DNA of 64,000 bases from Labrenzia sp. OB1 (GTDB taxonomy: Bacteria; Pseudomonadota; Alphaproteobacteria; Rhizobiales; Stappiaceae). The position numbers were made by a program, and so were the translations under genes. Below the pieces are notes generated by a model that was not told the DNA's origin, searched no databases, and worked only from the letters and a program-made list of their open reading frames with translations. Below are positions 1 through 9,109 of the stretch, piece by piece; within the stretch, counting starts at the first letter, position 1; each line of letters starts with the position of its first letter. The stretch is taken from positions 390,296 to 454,295 of the forward strand of contig NZ_JSEP01000003.1 in the NCBI RefSeq assembly GCF_001624695.1. The letters run 5' to 3'.

Positions 1-767
1 ATATTCCCGTCAGGACGGAAGAGGGCCGCAAGATCCGCAAGGCGTTCATCGCCGAAAAGGGGCACAAGCTGGTTTCGGCCGACTACAGCCAGATCGAGCT
101 CAGGGTGCTGGCGCATATGGCTGACATCCCGCAGTTGAAGAAGGCGTTCGATGACGGCCTCGACATTCACGCCATGACGGCCAGCGAAATGTTCGGCACA
201 CCGATCGAGGGCATGGACCCGATGGTCCGCCGACGGGCGAAGGCGATCAATTTCGGCATCATCTACGGAATTTCCGCTTTCGGCCTTGCCAACCAGCTCG
301 GCATCGGCCGCGGCGAGGCGGGGGACTATATCAAGACCTATTTCGAACGCTTCCCGGGCATCAAGGAGTATATGGAGGCGATCAAGAAACAGGTTCATGC
401 GGACGGTTTCGTCACCACGATCTTCGGCCGCAAGGCCCACTATCCGGAGGTCAACACCAACAACCCCAACCATCGCGCCTTTTACGAAAGGGCCGCTATC
501 AACGCACCGATCCAGGGCTCGGCCGCCGACATCCTGCGCCGCGCCATGGTGCGCATGGAGGAGAGGCTGGACAACTCGAAGCTGAACGCGCAGATGCTGC
601 TGCAGGTGCATGACGAATTGATCTTCGAAGTGCCCGACGACGAAGTGGATACCGCCATCCCTGTGATCCGGGAGGTTATGGAAAACGCCTGCGAGCCGGT
701 GCTGAAACTCTCCGTCCCGCTTCAGGTCGATGCCCGCGCTGCCCTTAACTGGGACGAGGCGCATTAG
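1..767 (+). CDS. polA: DNA polymerase I, C-terminal fragment (partial at window edge)
   Basis: This is the polymerase (palm and fingers) end of DNA polymerase I, which fills gaps in repair and in Okazaki fragment processing. The frame is open from base 3, so the gene starts upstream of the window; about 254 codons are visible. Family A motifs appear in order: motif A DYSQIELR, the O-helix RRRAKAINFGIIYG, and motif C QVHDELIFEVP near the end. These carry the metal-binding aspartates and the O-helix Lys and Tyr. The stop is TAG at 765-767. Nothing in the visible part looks damaged. The 5' exonuclease and proofreading domains cannot be judged. Confidence 0.97.
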   Translation, partial: IPVRTEEGRKIRKAFIAEKGHKLVSADYSQIELRVLAHMADIPQLKKAFDDGLDIHAMTASEMFGTPIEGMDPMVRRRAKAINFGIIYGISAFGLANQLGIGRGEAGDYIKTYFERFPGIKEYMEAIKKQVHADGFVTTIFGRKAHYPEVNTNNPNHRAFYERAAINAPIQGSAADILRRAMVRMEERLDNSKLNAQMLLQVHDELIFEVPDDEVDTAIPVIREVMENACEPVLKLSVPLQVDARAALNWDEAH

Positions 768-925
768 GCGGCAGGCAGGTTGTTGCGCTGATCATATGGA
801 TGCAGTCGCGGGAAGTTGGCATCTGGCCGGATTCAGCCTGGGAAAACCCGGTTGACGGATCGTATCTTCAATGCGCCCGGGAGCCGGGTGGGTGTTGCTG
901 CCGCTGATCGGCAGCCGCAGGAAGA

Positions 926-1834
926 CTACACCACCCGCAGGTCCGGCTGTAGTTTGCCGGCCAGTGGCGAGCGCGGTGCAATCGCGTTTTCCAGCAGCTC
1001 GTTGAGGTGCTTCTCGAGATAGTCGACGATGGGCGATTGTGTTTTCGACTGGGTGTAGATCGCCAGTTCCGTCGAGGGCAGGCTCGGGAAGCCGTTGTGT
1101 TCCTTGAGAATCTTGAACCCGTCGAGAATGGCTCCCGAGGGCAGGCAGCTGATGCCGGCTCCCGACAGCACGGCCACCTGGGCGGCGGCGACACTTGTTG
1201 TCGTGATCCGCTCGTACCATTGCTTGCCGGTACGGGCGAGAGCGGTGAACACCAGCTCACGGAAAGGACATGGCTCGGGGAACAGGATCAGCGGCAGCGG
1301 GTCTGTCAGTGAACAGGATTCGCCCACCGCCCAATGCAGGGGCTCCTCGACGACACCACCGGGTCTGGCTCTGGATGGCGAAACCAGCGCGATTGCGAGA
1401 TTGATCTCGTTGTTGGCAAGCATTTCATGCAGCGTCGCGCTGTCGGCGACCGTCATTTCCAGCTTCACATTCGGGTGGATCTTCACGAAATTGCAGAATA
1501 TCGATTGCAGTTGACCGGTCGCGTACCACTCCGGCAAACCGACATGGACGGTTCCTGTCAATTCGGGCGCCGACAGGCGCAGACGAGCCTCGTCGTGGGA
1601 TTTGAGAATGTCTGTCGCGTGCTGATACAGGATTCGTCCGGCCGCAGTCAGATTCATGGTGCGGGCGTTGCGTTCGATCAACGGTTTGCCCACTCGTTCT
1701 TCCAGACGTCTGAGCTGGGTGCTGACACAGGGCTGCGTTCGGTTGAGCTTGGAGCCGGCATGGGTGACATTGCCGGCCTCGGCAACGGCGACAAAAGCTT
1801 CCAGCAACTCGATACTAAATCGGCCGGTGGTCAT
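926..1834 (-). CDS. LysR-family transcriptional regulator
   Basis: A 302-residue LysR-type regulator of normal length. Residues 1-65 form the winged HTH (SIELLEAFVAVAEAGNVTHAG followed by LNRTQPCVSTQLRRLEE). The rest is a periplasmic-binding-like effector domain. It is divergent from the methyltransferase/MFS pair, with 150 bases between. That gap contains GCATAAC-GTTCT-ATTATGG, an imperfect dyad with the T-N11-A character of LysR operators, and the same motif recurs downstream of the MFS gene. The effector is not predictable. The most probable target is the divergent pair (inference). Confidence 0.93.
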   Translation of the reverse strand: MTTGRFSIELLEAFVAVAEAGNVTHAGSKLNRTQPCVSTQLRRLEERVGKPLIERNARTMNLTAAGRILYQHATDILKSHDEARLRLSAPELTGTVHVGLPEWYATGQLQSIFCNFVKIHPNVKLEMTVADSATLHEMLANNEINLAIALVSPSRARPGGVVEEPLHWAVGESCSLTDPLPLILFPEPCPFRELVFTALARTGKQWYERITTTSVAAAQVAVLSGAGISCLPSGAILDGFKILKEHNGFPSLPSTELAIYTQSKTQSPIVDYLEKHLNELLENAIAPRSPLAGKLQPDLRVV

Positions 1835-1901
1835 GGTTCAGTGTCTCCGTTTCGACGAAAAACCGCAGTTTGGCTGAACTCTGCAATCCAAGTAAGTTTA
1901 A

Positions 1902-1920
1902 GCATAACGTTCTATTATGG
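1902..1920. promoter_or_regulatory. Candidate LysR operator, copy 1
   Basis: GCATAAC-GTTCT-ATTATGG lies between the divergent LysR gene and the methyltransferase gene. The core CATAA-N7-TTATG is an inverted repeat. The outer seven bases on each side are identical to a second site at 4182-4200, while the central five differ, as expected for a dimeric regulator site. Assignment to the adjacent LysR is inference. Confidence 0.5.
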
Positions 1921-1984
1921 GGCGCTGCAATTATAAATTTATATCTCGAAAAAAAATCCCGTAATCCGGGAGTCCCTTTCGTCA

Positions 1985-3034
1985 ATGTGGGTATTCGATA
2001 TGACTCTAGCGCTTTCAGCCGGCCAAACGGACTATCGGGAAGCAACCGAACCCCTCCTGTCGCTGCAGCAAAGAGTGCATCGAACGATTGCCTGTCACAC
2101 GGAGTTCAGCCTCGACCGCATCGTTACTCAGGACAACAGGGTGAAATACACCAATGCCGGCCGGCGGGAGAGCGCCACCGATCATCTTGACGAAGTCTTC
2201 AGGCTCATGCGGGAACTGAACCTGACCGGCGTCGGCTCCCCGACACTGGGCTGCCTGAGCGAAGACGGCACGTCCTTCCGGGAAGCTCTCCTGCAGATCT
2301 GCGCGCAAATCGCCGGGACGGTCGGCTCGGGACCGCTGGTCTATGTCGAACTTGGACCGGAACCGGTGAAGACCGGCTTCATACTCAGGACACTCATGGA
2401 ACTGGGCGTCGTCATAGACCGGTACATCGCGGTCGACATCAACCCGATGTCGGTGTCGCATATGCGGCCGGCGCTGCAGGAAATTCTGCCCGAAACGCCT
2501 CTGGAATTCATCACGACAAGCTTTGACGCCTTCCGGCTGAGCGATGCCGTCGAGGCCAGTGGCCCAGCCGCACTTGTTACCATGCTGGGCTTTCAGGAAG
2601 GCAACGACGATCCCTACACGGTGAACGGCTGGCTGCGCGACATCGTGCGTCCGGGCGATTTACTCCTGTCGGAAAGCCAGCTTCATGCCGCTCCGCAGAT
2701 CGGGAAGATACCGGAATTCTACGCCCATCCGGCCATGCAGCGGTTCTCGCGCATCGCCTTTGAACAGGCTATCGACGCCACGTCTCCGACCTTGAACAGG
2801 TTCTTTCTGCTGCCGGTTGCCTTCCAGGATGGCCAGACAGCCAAGGTCGCCATCCTCGGCGAAGAATTTTCCAGCGCAATCAATGGAAGAAACTTGCACG
2901 TTTCCAACTTCTGCCTGAAACTCACACTCGAGCAGTATCGCTATTACAGGCGGCACGGCGGATATTTCGAGATTGTCGGCGAGACCCTGACTGATGACGA
3001 AACACTTCATTTTCAGCTCTCGCGCCGGAAATAA
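1985..3034 (+). CDS. SAM-dependent methyltransferase resembling EgtD / histidine-specific (Methyltransf_33) family
   Basis: A 349-residue soluble protein. Residues 118-151 look like a Rossmann SAM site: PLVYVELGPEP (motif I) and, about 25 residues on, YIAVDINP, whose Asp would bind the ribose. LGFQEGNDDPYTVNGWL followed by VRPGDLLL resembles the post-motif segment of EgtD-type histidine N-alpha-methyltransferases. The similarity is at motif level only, and the substrate is unknown; no EgtB-like partner is nearby. The next gene is an MFS transporter 13 bases downstream, so the pair may make and export a small methylated compound (inference). An ATG at 2000 is an alternative start. LysR is divergent and a candidate operator lies upstream. 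Confidence 0.6.
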   Translation: MWVFDMTLALSAGQTDYREATEPLLSLQQRVHRTIACHTEFSLDRIVTQDNRVKYTNAGRRESATDHLDEVFRLMRELNLTGVGSPTLGCLSEDGTSFREALLQICAQIAGTVGSGPLVYVELGPEPVKTGFILRTLMELGVVIDRYIAVDINPMSVSHMRPALQEILPETPLEFITTSFDAFRLSDAVEASGPAALVTMLGFQEGNDDPYTVNGWLRDIVRPGDLLLSESQLHAAPQIGKIPEFYAHPAMQRFSRIAFEQAIDATSPTLNRFFLLPVAFQDGQTAKVAILGEEFSSAINGRNLHVSNFCLKLTLEQYRYYRRHGGYFEIVGETLTDDETLHFQLSRRK

Positions 3035-3047
3035 CGGGGACGCCGCA

Positions 3048-4169
3048 ATGACCCGCAGTGTAACCGCCGCGGGTCTCGCGATGGTGGCCGTGACATACGG
3101 TCTGGCGCGCTATTGCTTCGGACTTTTCCTTCCGGAAATTCGACTGGAATTCGGCCTGTCTCCGGAGATGATCGGGCTGATCGCCGGTGCGTCCTACATG
3201 GGGTACCTGGCCGCGACCTTTGCCGGATCCTGGTTGTCCACTGCCGTCGGACCCCGTTTACCCATCCTTCTGGGCGGCTTTGCCGCAGCTTCAGGCATGG
3301 CGATCATCGGCGTTGCTCCGGACCCCTGGACCCTCGCGCTCGGCGTCTTCATCGCCGGAACCAGCCCGGGTCTCTCCTACCCGCCCTTCTCGGATGTCAT
3401 CGTCCGTTACACCGAGCAGCGCCGGCAGAACTCCGTCTATGCCTGGATCAATTCCGGCACCGGTTTCGGTGTGGCCTTTGCCGGGCCGCTGGCGCTCTAC
3501 GCGGGCGAAAACTGGCGTCTGGCCTGGCTGATCTTCGCCGCCGTTGCGCTGGCCGTCACCTTCTGGAACATGGCCACGCTGCCGAAGCGCACCATCTTGC
3601 CGGGAAAGACGGCGATGAGGGGATCGCTCGCCTTTCTGTTTCACAGGGCCGCCAGACCGCTGTTTGTCGCGGCGCTTCTTTTCGGGGTCATCACGGCGGT
3701 TTTCTGGACCTATGCCGTCGAACTGTTATGGACTCTCACCGGCAACCCCCGCGACTCGGTCCTGTTCTGGATCGTGCTCGGGATTGCCGGTGTGACAGGC
3801 TGTTTTGCCGGTGGGTTCGTCGACAGATGGGGGCTGCGCCGCACTTTTCTGGTGTTGGCGCTGGCGGTCGGAGCGGCCATCGGAGCATTGCCACTGCTGA
3901 TCGGCACCAGGCTTGGGATTTATCTGTCGGCGGCCAGCTTCGGCACCGGCTTCATTGTGATGACCGCTCTGTTTGGCATGTGGAGCATGCGGATATTCCG
4001 GGAAACCCCGTCCATCGGCTTCGGCTTCACCTTCTTCCTGCTGTCTCTTGGCCAGGGGGTCGGTCCGGTCGTCGGCGGTTTCATGATACCGGTGATCGGT
4101 CATTCGGCGCTCTTCGTGGCGGCCGGTGCGCTGTGTTGCGGATTGACACTGTTCAAAATACCGGAATAA
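3048..4169 (+). CDS. MFS transporter (YbfB/YjiJ-like)
   Basis: A 373-residue inner-membrane protein with about 12 hydrophobic segments and typical MFS loops, for example FVDRWGLRRTFLVLALAVG between helices 8 and 9. The start at 3048 is chosen because GGGGAC lies just upstream; an in-frame start at 2994 would overlap the preceding gene. It is probably co-transcribed with the methyltransferase. The early YGLARYCFGLFLPEIRLEFG segment resembles YbfB/YjiJ-type carriers. The substrate is unknown. Export of the methyltransferase product is a reasonable guess from context only. Confidence 0.88.
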   Translation: MTRSVTAAGLAMVAVTYGLARYCFGLFLPEIRLEFGLSPEMIGLIAGASYMGYLAATFAGSWLSTAVGPRLPILLGGFAAASGMAIIGVAPDPWTLALGVFIAGTSPGLSYPPFSDVIVRYTEQRRQNSVYAWINSGTGFGVAFAGPLALYAGENWRLAWLIFAAVALAVTFWNMATLPKRTILPGKTAMRGSLAFLFHRAARPLFVAALLFGVITAVFWTYAVELLWTLTGNPRDSVLFWIVLGIAGVTGCFAGGFVDRWGLRRTFLVLALAVGAAIGALPLLIGTRLGIYLSAASFGTGFIVMTALFGMWSMRIFRETPSIGFGFTFFLLSLGQGVGPVVGGFMIPVIGHSALFVAAGALCCGLTLFKIPE

Positions 4170-4181
4170 GCAGAAAGTAGG

Positions 4182-4200
4182 GCATAACACCGCATTATGG
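4182..4200. promoter_or_regulatory. Candidate LysR operator, copy 2
   Basis: GCATAAC-ACCGC-ATTATGG starts 13 bases after the MFS stop and sits about 70 bases ahead of the small ORF at 4269. It shares both seven-base arms with the site at 1902-1920. A second identical framework this close by chance is unlikely. It could drive the small ORF or act on the upstream unit. Confidence 0.42.
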
Positions 4201-4268
4201 TGGCGACCATCCGTATAACCGCTATTTGCTGGCATTCCTGATGATTGTAGGGTTCATTCAGGCACGCA

Positions 4269-4523
4269 ATGATTGATAAGGAAGTCACGGTTGAACCCAT
4301 GATCGTATCCTCTAAGAGAAAAAAAGACGTTCAACTCGACATGGCGCTTTGCCGCGCGATGTTCGAAAAGGACCCGGACAGGATGATCGAACTTGTTTCT
4401 GAATGGTTGGAAGTCAATCGGCTCACCACAAGCGACAGATTCTGCGTTCCCCGGTATCTGGAAGACGTGCTTGCTCGCGCCAATGGCTACACAGGAAACT
4501 GGCGCCGCAATCTGGCGTCCTGA
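4269..4523 (+). CDS. Small hypothetical protein (84 aa)
   Basis: An 84-residue soluble ORF starting MIDKEVTVEP, with a C-terminal half rich in charged and aromatic residues (RFCVPRYLEDVLARANGY). I recognise no family. Support is limited: it lies in an otherwise empty gap, a GATAAGGA purine stretch lies only inside its start region, and the candidate LysR site copy 2 lies about 70 bases upstream. The opposite strand is also open here, so the ORF could be chance. If real it may belong to the LysR-methyltransferase-MFS regulon. Confidence 0.42.
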   Translation: MIDKEVTVEPMIVSSKRKKDVQLDMALCRAMFEKDPDRMIELVSEWLEVNRLTTSDRFCVPRYLEDVLARANGYTGNWRRNLAS

Positions 4524-4799
4524 AGACAGCGCAAAACAGGTGGCTGGCTTTCTTTGAAGGCCTGCTGAACTGTCGGACCTATGCAATGCCTCGAGCGCCG
4601 GTGAGGACGCATATCGGGCACCAGCTATGGTGCCCGTAGCCCAAACGGACAGGCCACGTTTCCGGCGGTGCGCGGTGCCGCTGCCGGAGGCTCAAACCTC
4701 CCTGAAAATTCATTCGTTCCACATTTGTTCTTGCGCCTTTTGTCCTTGTGTGCTTGTTTTGGATACACTTTCAAGTAGAGCGTGTTGAAGAACCCACAC
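4524..4799. other. Intergenic stretch, nothing recognised
   Basis: Between the small ORF and yifB I see no convincing gene, RNA or repeat. The last 60 bases are relatively AT-rich (TTGGATACACTTTCAAGTAG) and probably carry the yifB promoter. Confidence 0.4.
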
Positions 4800-6326
4800 A
4801 TGGTCAGCAAGGTAACAACGGTCGCGTTTCAGGGAATTGAGGCAGTGCCTGTGGATGTACAGGTGCATGTCGGTCCGGGCATGGTGGCCTTCACCATTGT
4901 CGGCCTGCCGGACAAGGCGGTGGCCGAAAGCCGCGAACGTGTTCGTGCCGCCCTGTCAGCTTCCGGCCTGGCGCTGCCGGCCAAACGGGTGACGGTCAAT
5001 CTGGCTCCTGCCGACCTGCCCAAGGAAGGCTCGCATTACGACCTGCCGATCGCGCTGGGCGTCATGGCGGCTATCGGTGCGATCCCGGCGGAGTTCCTGA
5101 CTGGCTTCGTTGTGCTCGGGGAACTCGGCCTCGATGGCACGCTGGCGCCCGTCGCCGGCGTTCTGCCCGCCGCCATGGGCGCAAATGGGCTCGGCAAGGG
5201 CCTGATCTGTCCCGAGGCGAGCGGTGGTGAGGCCGCCTGGGCCGATCCCGATATGGATATTCTGGCACCCCGCTCTCTCATTCAGCTCGCCAACCATTTC
5301 AAGGGCACGCAGGTCCTTTCCCGCCCCGCGGCGAAACTTCAGGGACGCGCGGGCGACATGCCGGATCTCGCCGAGGTGAGGGGACAGGAAAGCGCCCGCC
5401 GGGCTTTGGAAATCGCCGCTTCCGGTGGCCACAATCTTTTGATGACCGGTCCTCCGGGCTCCGGCAAGTCGATGCTGGCCAGCAGATTGCCTTCGATCCT
5501 TCCGCCGCTGACCCCGCGCGAGCTTCTGGAAGTCTCGATGATCGCCTCGCTGGCCGGAGAGTTGGCCGAAGGCAAGCTGACCGACCGCAGGCCGTTCCGC
5601 GCACCGCATCATTCCGCCTCCATGGCGGCCCTTGTCGGCGGCGGTCTGAAGGCCCGGCCGGGGGAAGTCTCGCTCGCCCATAATGGCGTGCTGTTTCTGG
5701 ACGAATTGCCGGAGTTCAATCCGCAGGTGCTCGACAGCCTGCGCCAGCCGCTGGAATCCGGCGAGGCGGTGATCGCCCGCGCCAATCACCGGGTCACCTA
5801 CCCGGCGCGGATCCAGCTGATTGCCGCGATGAACCCCTGCCGCTGCGGCCATGCCGGTGAACCCGGCCATCAGTGCCGCCGGGGCGAGCGCTGCGTGACC
5901 GACTATCAGACCCGCGTTTCCGGGCCGTTCCTCGACCGGGTAGACCTGAGGATAGACGTCCCGGCCGTGACTGCCGCCGATCTGATCGGTCCGGCGGAGG
6001 CCGAGCCTTCCGCCGTGGTTGCGCAGCGTGTTGCCGAGGCGCGCAAGATTCAGGAACAGCGCTTTCTGGAATTCGGTGTTTCCTGCCGGACCAATGCCCA
6101 GGCCCCGGCTGCCATCGTCGAGACCATGGCAAAGACCGACGATCAGGGCCTCGTCTTTCTGCGCCAGGCCGCCGAAACGCTGCAGCTCAGCGCCCGAGGC
6201 TATCATCGCGTTCTGAAACTGGCCCGCACCCTGGCCGATCTCGACGGCCAGGACAGCGTCAGCCGCATCCATCTTGCCGAAGCAATGAGTTTTCGCGGCC
6301 AGGATTTGTCACGCCGGGCGGCATAG
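4800..6326 (+). CDS. YifB/ComM family Mg-chelatase-like AAA+ ATPase
   Basis: A 508-residue AAA+ protein of the YifB/ComM family, related to the magnesium chelatase ChlI subunit; ComM acts as a branch-migration helicase in natural transformation. The N-terminal ChlI-like domain begins SKVTTVAFQGIEAVPVDVQVH. Walker A is MTGPPGSGKSMLA, Walker B is VLFLDELPEF, and a Cys cluster (NPCRCGHAGEPGHQCRRGERC) sits in the AAA module. The C-terminal Mg_chelatase domain ends ARGYHRVLKLARTLADLDG. The ATG at 4800 is preferred over the GTG at 4782 because family members begin close to SKVTT. It stands alone on the plus strand. Confidence 0.95.
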   Translation: MVSKVTTVAFQGIEAVPVDVQVHVGPGMVAFTIVGLPDKAVAESRERVRAALSASGLALPAKRVTVNLAPADLPKEGSHYDLPIALGVMAAIGAIPAEFLTGFVVLGELGLDGTLAPVAGVLPAAMGANGLGKGLICPEASGGEAAWADPDMDILAPRSLIQLANHFKGTQVLSRPAAKLQGRAGDMPDLAEVRGQESARRALEIAASGGHNLLMTGPPGSGKSMLASRLPSILPPLTPRELLEVSMIASLAGELAEGKLTDRRPFRAPHHSASMAALVGGGLKARPGEVSLAHNGVLFLDELPEFNPQVLDSLRQPLESGEAVIARANHRVTYPARIQLIAAMNPCRCGHAGEPGHQCRRGERCVTDYQTRVSGPFLDRVDLRIDVPAVTAADLIGPAEAEPSAVVAQRVAEARKIQEQRFLEFGVSCRTNAQAPAAIVETMAKTDDQGLVFLRQAAETLQLSARGYHRVLKLARTLADLDGQDSVSRIHLAEAMSFRGQDLSRRAA

Positions 6327-6569
6327 GCGGTCCTGTCAGGCGCTTTCTTTTTCTGGATCATGTAGCGTTTAACGGGATTCATGGTTTCAGCAAGTTGCTC
6401 GCGGCAGCGTTTGCGCCGCAAATGCGTTCGGGCGACGTCCTGGGCCCAGTTTCATGCGACATGCTCTGACGGCAGGACCACCACGGCCCAGTGACAGCAT
6501 ATTAGAGTCCGTGCCCGTGATTTTTCCGGCTATGCTGGGCGCCACTCCCTCAAGCATTGGAACCACATC

Positions 6570-6809
6570 ATGGCTCATCCGCCCCGCCGTCATACCAGCG
6601 CCATCGAAAGGGCCGAATCCCTTTTCAAGTCGGCGACGACAAAGCCGGTCGCGGAAGCGCCGAAAGCCGCCGGAACGGCATTGCCCGTGGGAAAGGAAAC
6701 CGTGTCCCTGCGTCTCGACCGGGATGTCCTGGCCCATTTTCAGGAAGACGGCCCCGGCTGGCAGGACCGTATCAACGCAGCCCTCAGAAAAGCCGCAGGT
6801 CTGAACTAG
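6570..6809 (+). CDS. BrnA/DUF4415-like antitoxin-type protein, orphan
   Basis: A 79-residue basic protein. The C-terminal third, VSLRLDRDVLAHFQEDGPGW followed by QDRINAALRKAAG, matches the ribbon-helix-helix region of BrnA (DUF4415) antitoxins, in which a beta strand precedes a long helix. The N-terminal 45 residues are low-complexity, Ala/Lys rich. BrnA normally follows BrnT, but no BrnT-like frame is found in the 243 bases upstream, so it is an orphan. It may act as a small DNA-binding protein. A short hairpin (GTTCAGG / CCTGAAC, 6820-6839) follows the stop. Confidence 0.72.
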   Translation: MAHPPRRHTSAIERAESLFKSATTKPVAEAPKAAGTALPVGKETVSLRLDRDVLAHFQEDGPGWQDRINAALRKAAGLN

Positions 6810-6819
6810 GGCGTGTCGC

Positions 6820-6839
6820 GTTCAGGCGGGTTCCTGAAC
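6820..6839 (+). terminator. Weak hairpin after the BrnA-like gene
   Basis: GTTCAGG-CGGGTT-CCTGAAC is a perfect 7-bp stem with a 6-base loop, 11 bases after the stop codon. Only a poor T-tract (AACTCAGTTTACC) follows, so termination would be weak. Confidence 0.25.
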
Positions 6840-6985
6840 TCAGTTTACCGCGACATGTTCTGGAAAGGTGGGCTGCGGACGAGCACGCATGCGGCATCCG
6901 CGCCGGTTTGAACGGAGCCGCACTTTCCCGCGCGGCGGATCGGTGCTGTAGTGGCGCTTCGATTCAAGTCAGGAAAGTGCGCGGT

Positions 6986-7957
6986 ATGTCTTCGGATGGA
7001 GTGTCTCACGGCTATGAGGGCGGGCGGCTGAATCTGCCCTTTGTCGGCATATGCACCTTTGGAAAATACCCTTATCAACCGGATTGGGATGCCATTGATG
7101 CGGATGTCGCGGTGATGGGGGCGCCTTTCGATATGGGCACCCAGTGGCGTTCCGGCGCCCGTATGGGGCCGAGGGCCATCCGCGAAGCCTCGACGCTGTT
7201 TTCCTTCGGCCATGGTGGCGCTTACGATTTCGAGGACGACATCACCTATCTGCCCGCGGAAACAACGCGCATCGTCGATATCGGCGACGCGGACATCGTC
7301 CACACCGACACGGTGGAAAGCCACAGGCGGATCGAATTCGGTGTCCGCAAGATCCTGGAGGCCGGCGCCCTGCCGGTGGTCCTGGGTGGCGATCACTCGG
7401 TGAACATTCCCTGCATCAACGCCTTCGACGGGCAGGAACCCGTGCATGTGGTGCAGATCGACGCGCATCTGGACTTTGTCGACGAGCGCCACGGCGTGCG
7501 TTACGGCCACGGCAATCCCATGCGCCGCGCGGCGGAAAAAACCTATGTGACCGGGCTTTCCCAGATCGGCATCCGCAACGTTTCGTCAACGGCGCGAGAA
7601 GGCTATGAGGATGCCCGCCGCATGGGGTCCGACATCAAGTCGGTGCGCCACGTGCGCAAGCTCGGGATCGAAGGGATGCTGGCCCGTATTCCGGAAGGTG
7701 CCCGCTACTACCTGACCATCGATATCGACGCCTTCGATCCCTCCATAGCCCCGGGCACGGGAACGCCCAGTCATGGAGGGTTCCTGTATTACGAGGTGCT
7801 GGAACTGATCGACGGTCTTGCCAGACGCGGAACGATCGCGGGCCTGGATCTGGTGGAGGTCGCGCCGGATTACGATCCGACCGGCTCCACCAGCACCCTT
7901 GCGGCGCAACTGCTCATGAACACCATCGGAAGGGTTCTGCACCATCGGCAAGGATAA
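6986..7957 (+). CDS. speB: Agmatinase-family ureohydrolase
   Basis: A 323-residue Mn-dependent ureohydrolase, which hydrolyses agmatine or another guanidino compound to urea and an amine. Metal ligands are visible: GGDHS 134-138 (H137), DAHLD 159-163 (D159, H161, D163) and TIDIDAFDPS (D246, D248). The start at 6986 has AGGAAAG nine bases upstream; a longer frame to 6557 overlaps the BrnA-like gene. The family also contains guanidinobutyrases and guanidinopropionases with the same metal motifs, so the exact substrate is open. It is convergent with cysK, with 35 bases between. Confidence 0.9.
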   Translation: MSSDGVSHGYEGGRLNLPFVGICTFGKYPYQPDWDAIDADVAVMGAPFDMGTQWRSGARMGPRAIREASTLFSFGHGGAYDFEDDITYLPAETTRIVDIGDADIVHTDTVESHRRIEFGVRKILEAGALPVVLGGDHSVNIPCINAFDGQEPVHVVQIDAHLDFVDERHGVRYGHGNPMRRAAEKTYVTGLSQIGIRNVSSTAREGYEDARRMGSDIKSVRHVRKLGIEGMLARIPEGARYYLTIDIDAFDPSIAPGTGTPSHGGFLYYEVLELIDGLARRGTIAGLDLVEVAPDYDPTGSTSTLAAQLLMNTIGRVLHHRQG

Positions 7958-7992
7958 CCGGCTGACGTCGTCCCCGCTCCGGTCCGCCTGCT

Positions 7993-8952
7993 CTACAGCC
8001 CTTCGAACAGCGCCGTCGACAGATAGCGTTCTGCGAAGGAAGGGATGATCACGACGATATTCTTGCCGGCCATCTCGTCCCGCTGACCGACCCGGATTGC
8101 GGCGGTCAGGGCCGCGCCGGAGGAAATACCGACCGGTACGCCTTCGGTCCTGGCGACCTCGCGGGCCATGGCGAAGGCATCCTCGTTGGCGATGGTCTGC
8201 ACTTCATCATAGACGGATGTGTCCAGAATGGACGGGATGAAACCCGCGCCAATGCCCTGGATCTTGTGCGGCCCCGGCTGTCCGCCGGACAGGATCGGGC
8301 TGTCCGCCGGTTCCACCGCAACCACATGCACATCGGGTTTGCGCGTCTTGAGCACCTGGGACACGCCGGTGATGGTGCCGCCGGTGCCGATGCCGGAAAC
8401 GAAGACGTCCACCTTGCCGTCCGTGTCGTTCCAGATTTCTTCCGCCGTGGTGTTGCGGTGAACTTCCGGGTTGGCCGGATTTTCGAACTGCTGCGGCATC
8501 ACCGAGCCCTCGATCTCGCCCAGCAGCTCCTCGGCGCGGGCGATCGCGCCCTTCATGCCTTTCGGGCCTTCGGTCAACTCCAGTTCCGCGCCCATGATCT
8601 TGAACATCTTGCGCCGCTCGACGGACATTGTCTCCGGCATCACAAGGATCAGGCGGTAACCCTTGGCGGCGGCAACGAAGGCGAGAGCGATACCGGTATT
8701 GCCGGATGTCGGCTCCACCAGTGTGGTCTTGCCAGGAACGATCCTGCCGCCAGCTTCCATCGCCTCGATCATGGCGACACCGATACGATCCTTGACGCTG
8801 GAGATCGGATTGAAGAATTCCAGCTTGGCCAGCAGATTGCCCTTCACGCCATGAGTCTTCGCGAGACGGTCCAGTCTGACAATCGGCGTGTCGCCGATGG
8901 TATCCGTGATGGAGGAATAGATTTTTCCCCGGCCGCTGGTCTTGATGGTCAT
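7993..8952 (-). CDS. cysK: Cysteine synthase A (O-acetylserine sulfhydrylase)
   Basis: A 319-residue PLP enzyme that makes L-cysteine from O-acetylserine and sulfide. The PLP lysine is K54 in [11 protein letters not shown], and the substrate loop PTSGNTG is at 81-87. The phosphate-binding loop [10 protein letters not shown] and the terminal PLP-ring serine region (GISSGAA) are present. The start at 8952 (MTIKTSG) is chosen because GGGAGA precedes it; the frame extends to 9006 but lacks a ribosome site there. It lies downstream of dut and the HAD gene on the same strand, separated by 157 bases that probably hold its own promoter. Confidence 0.95.
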   Translation of the reverse strand: MTIKTSGRGKIYSSITDTIGDTPIVRLDRLAKTHGVKGNLLAKLEFFNPISSVKDRIGVAMIEAMEAGGRIVPGKTTLVEPTSGNTGIALAFVAAAKGYRLILVMPETMSVERRKMFKIMGAELELTEGPKGMKGAIARAEELLGEIEGSVMPQQFENPANPEVHRNTTAEEIWNDTDGKVDVFVSGIGTGGTITGVSQVLKTRKPDVHVVAVEPADSPILSGGQPGPHKIQGIGAGFIPSILDTSVYDEVQTIANEDAFAMAREVARTEGVPVGISSGAALTAAIRVGQRDEMAGKNIVVIIPSFAERYLSTALFEGL

Positions 8953-9109
8953 CGATGTCTCCCTGGAGCAACCTGTTCGCGTTGGCAGCACAGGAAAGCC
9001 GTGCAACCCTGATTGGTTGGTGGGCTAAGATAATACGGCCATTGGAAACTTTTAAGGGGTTTGAGATCCCTTTACCGCCGCGCGGGTAAAACCTTTTTTC
9101 CTGAAAAGC

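Noticed and set aside
4254..4586. 110-codon minus-strand frame over the small ORF
   Set aside because: No ribosome site, no family resemblance, and it runs through the plus-strand ORF; treated as a shadow.
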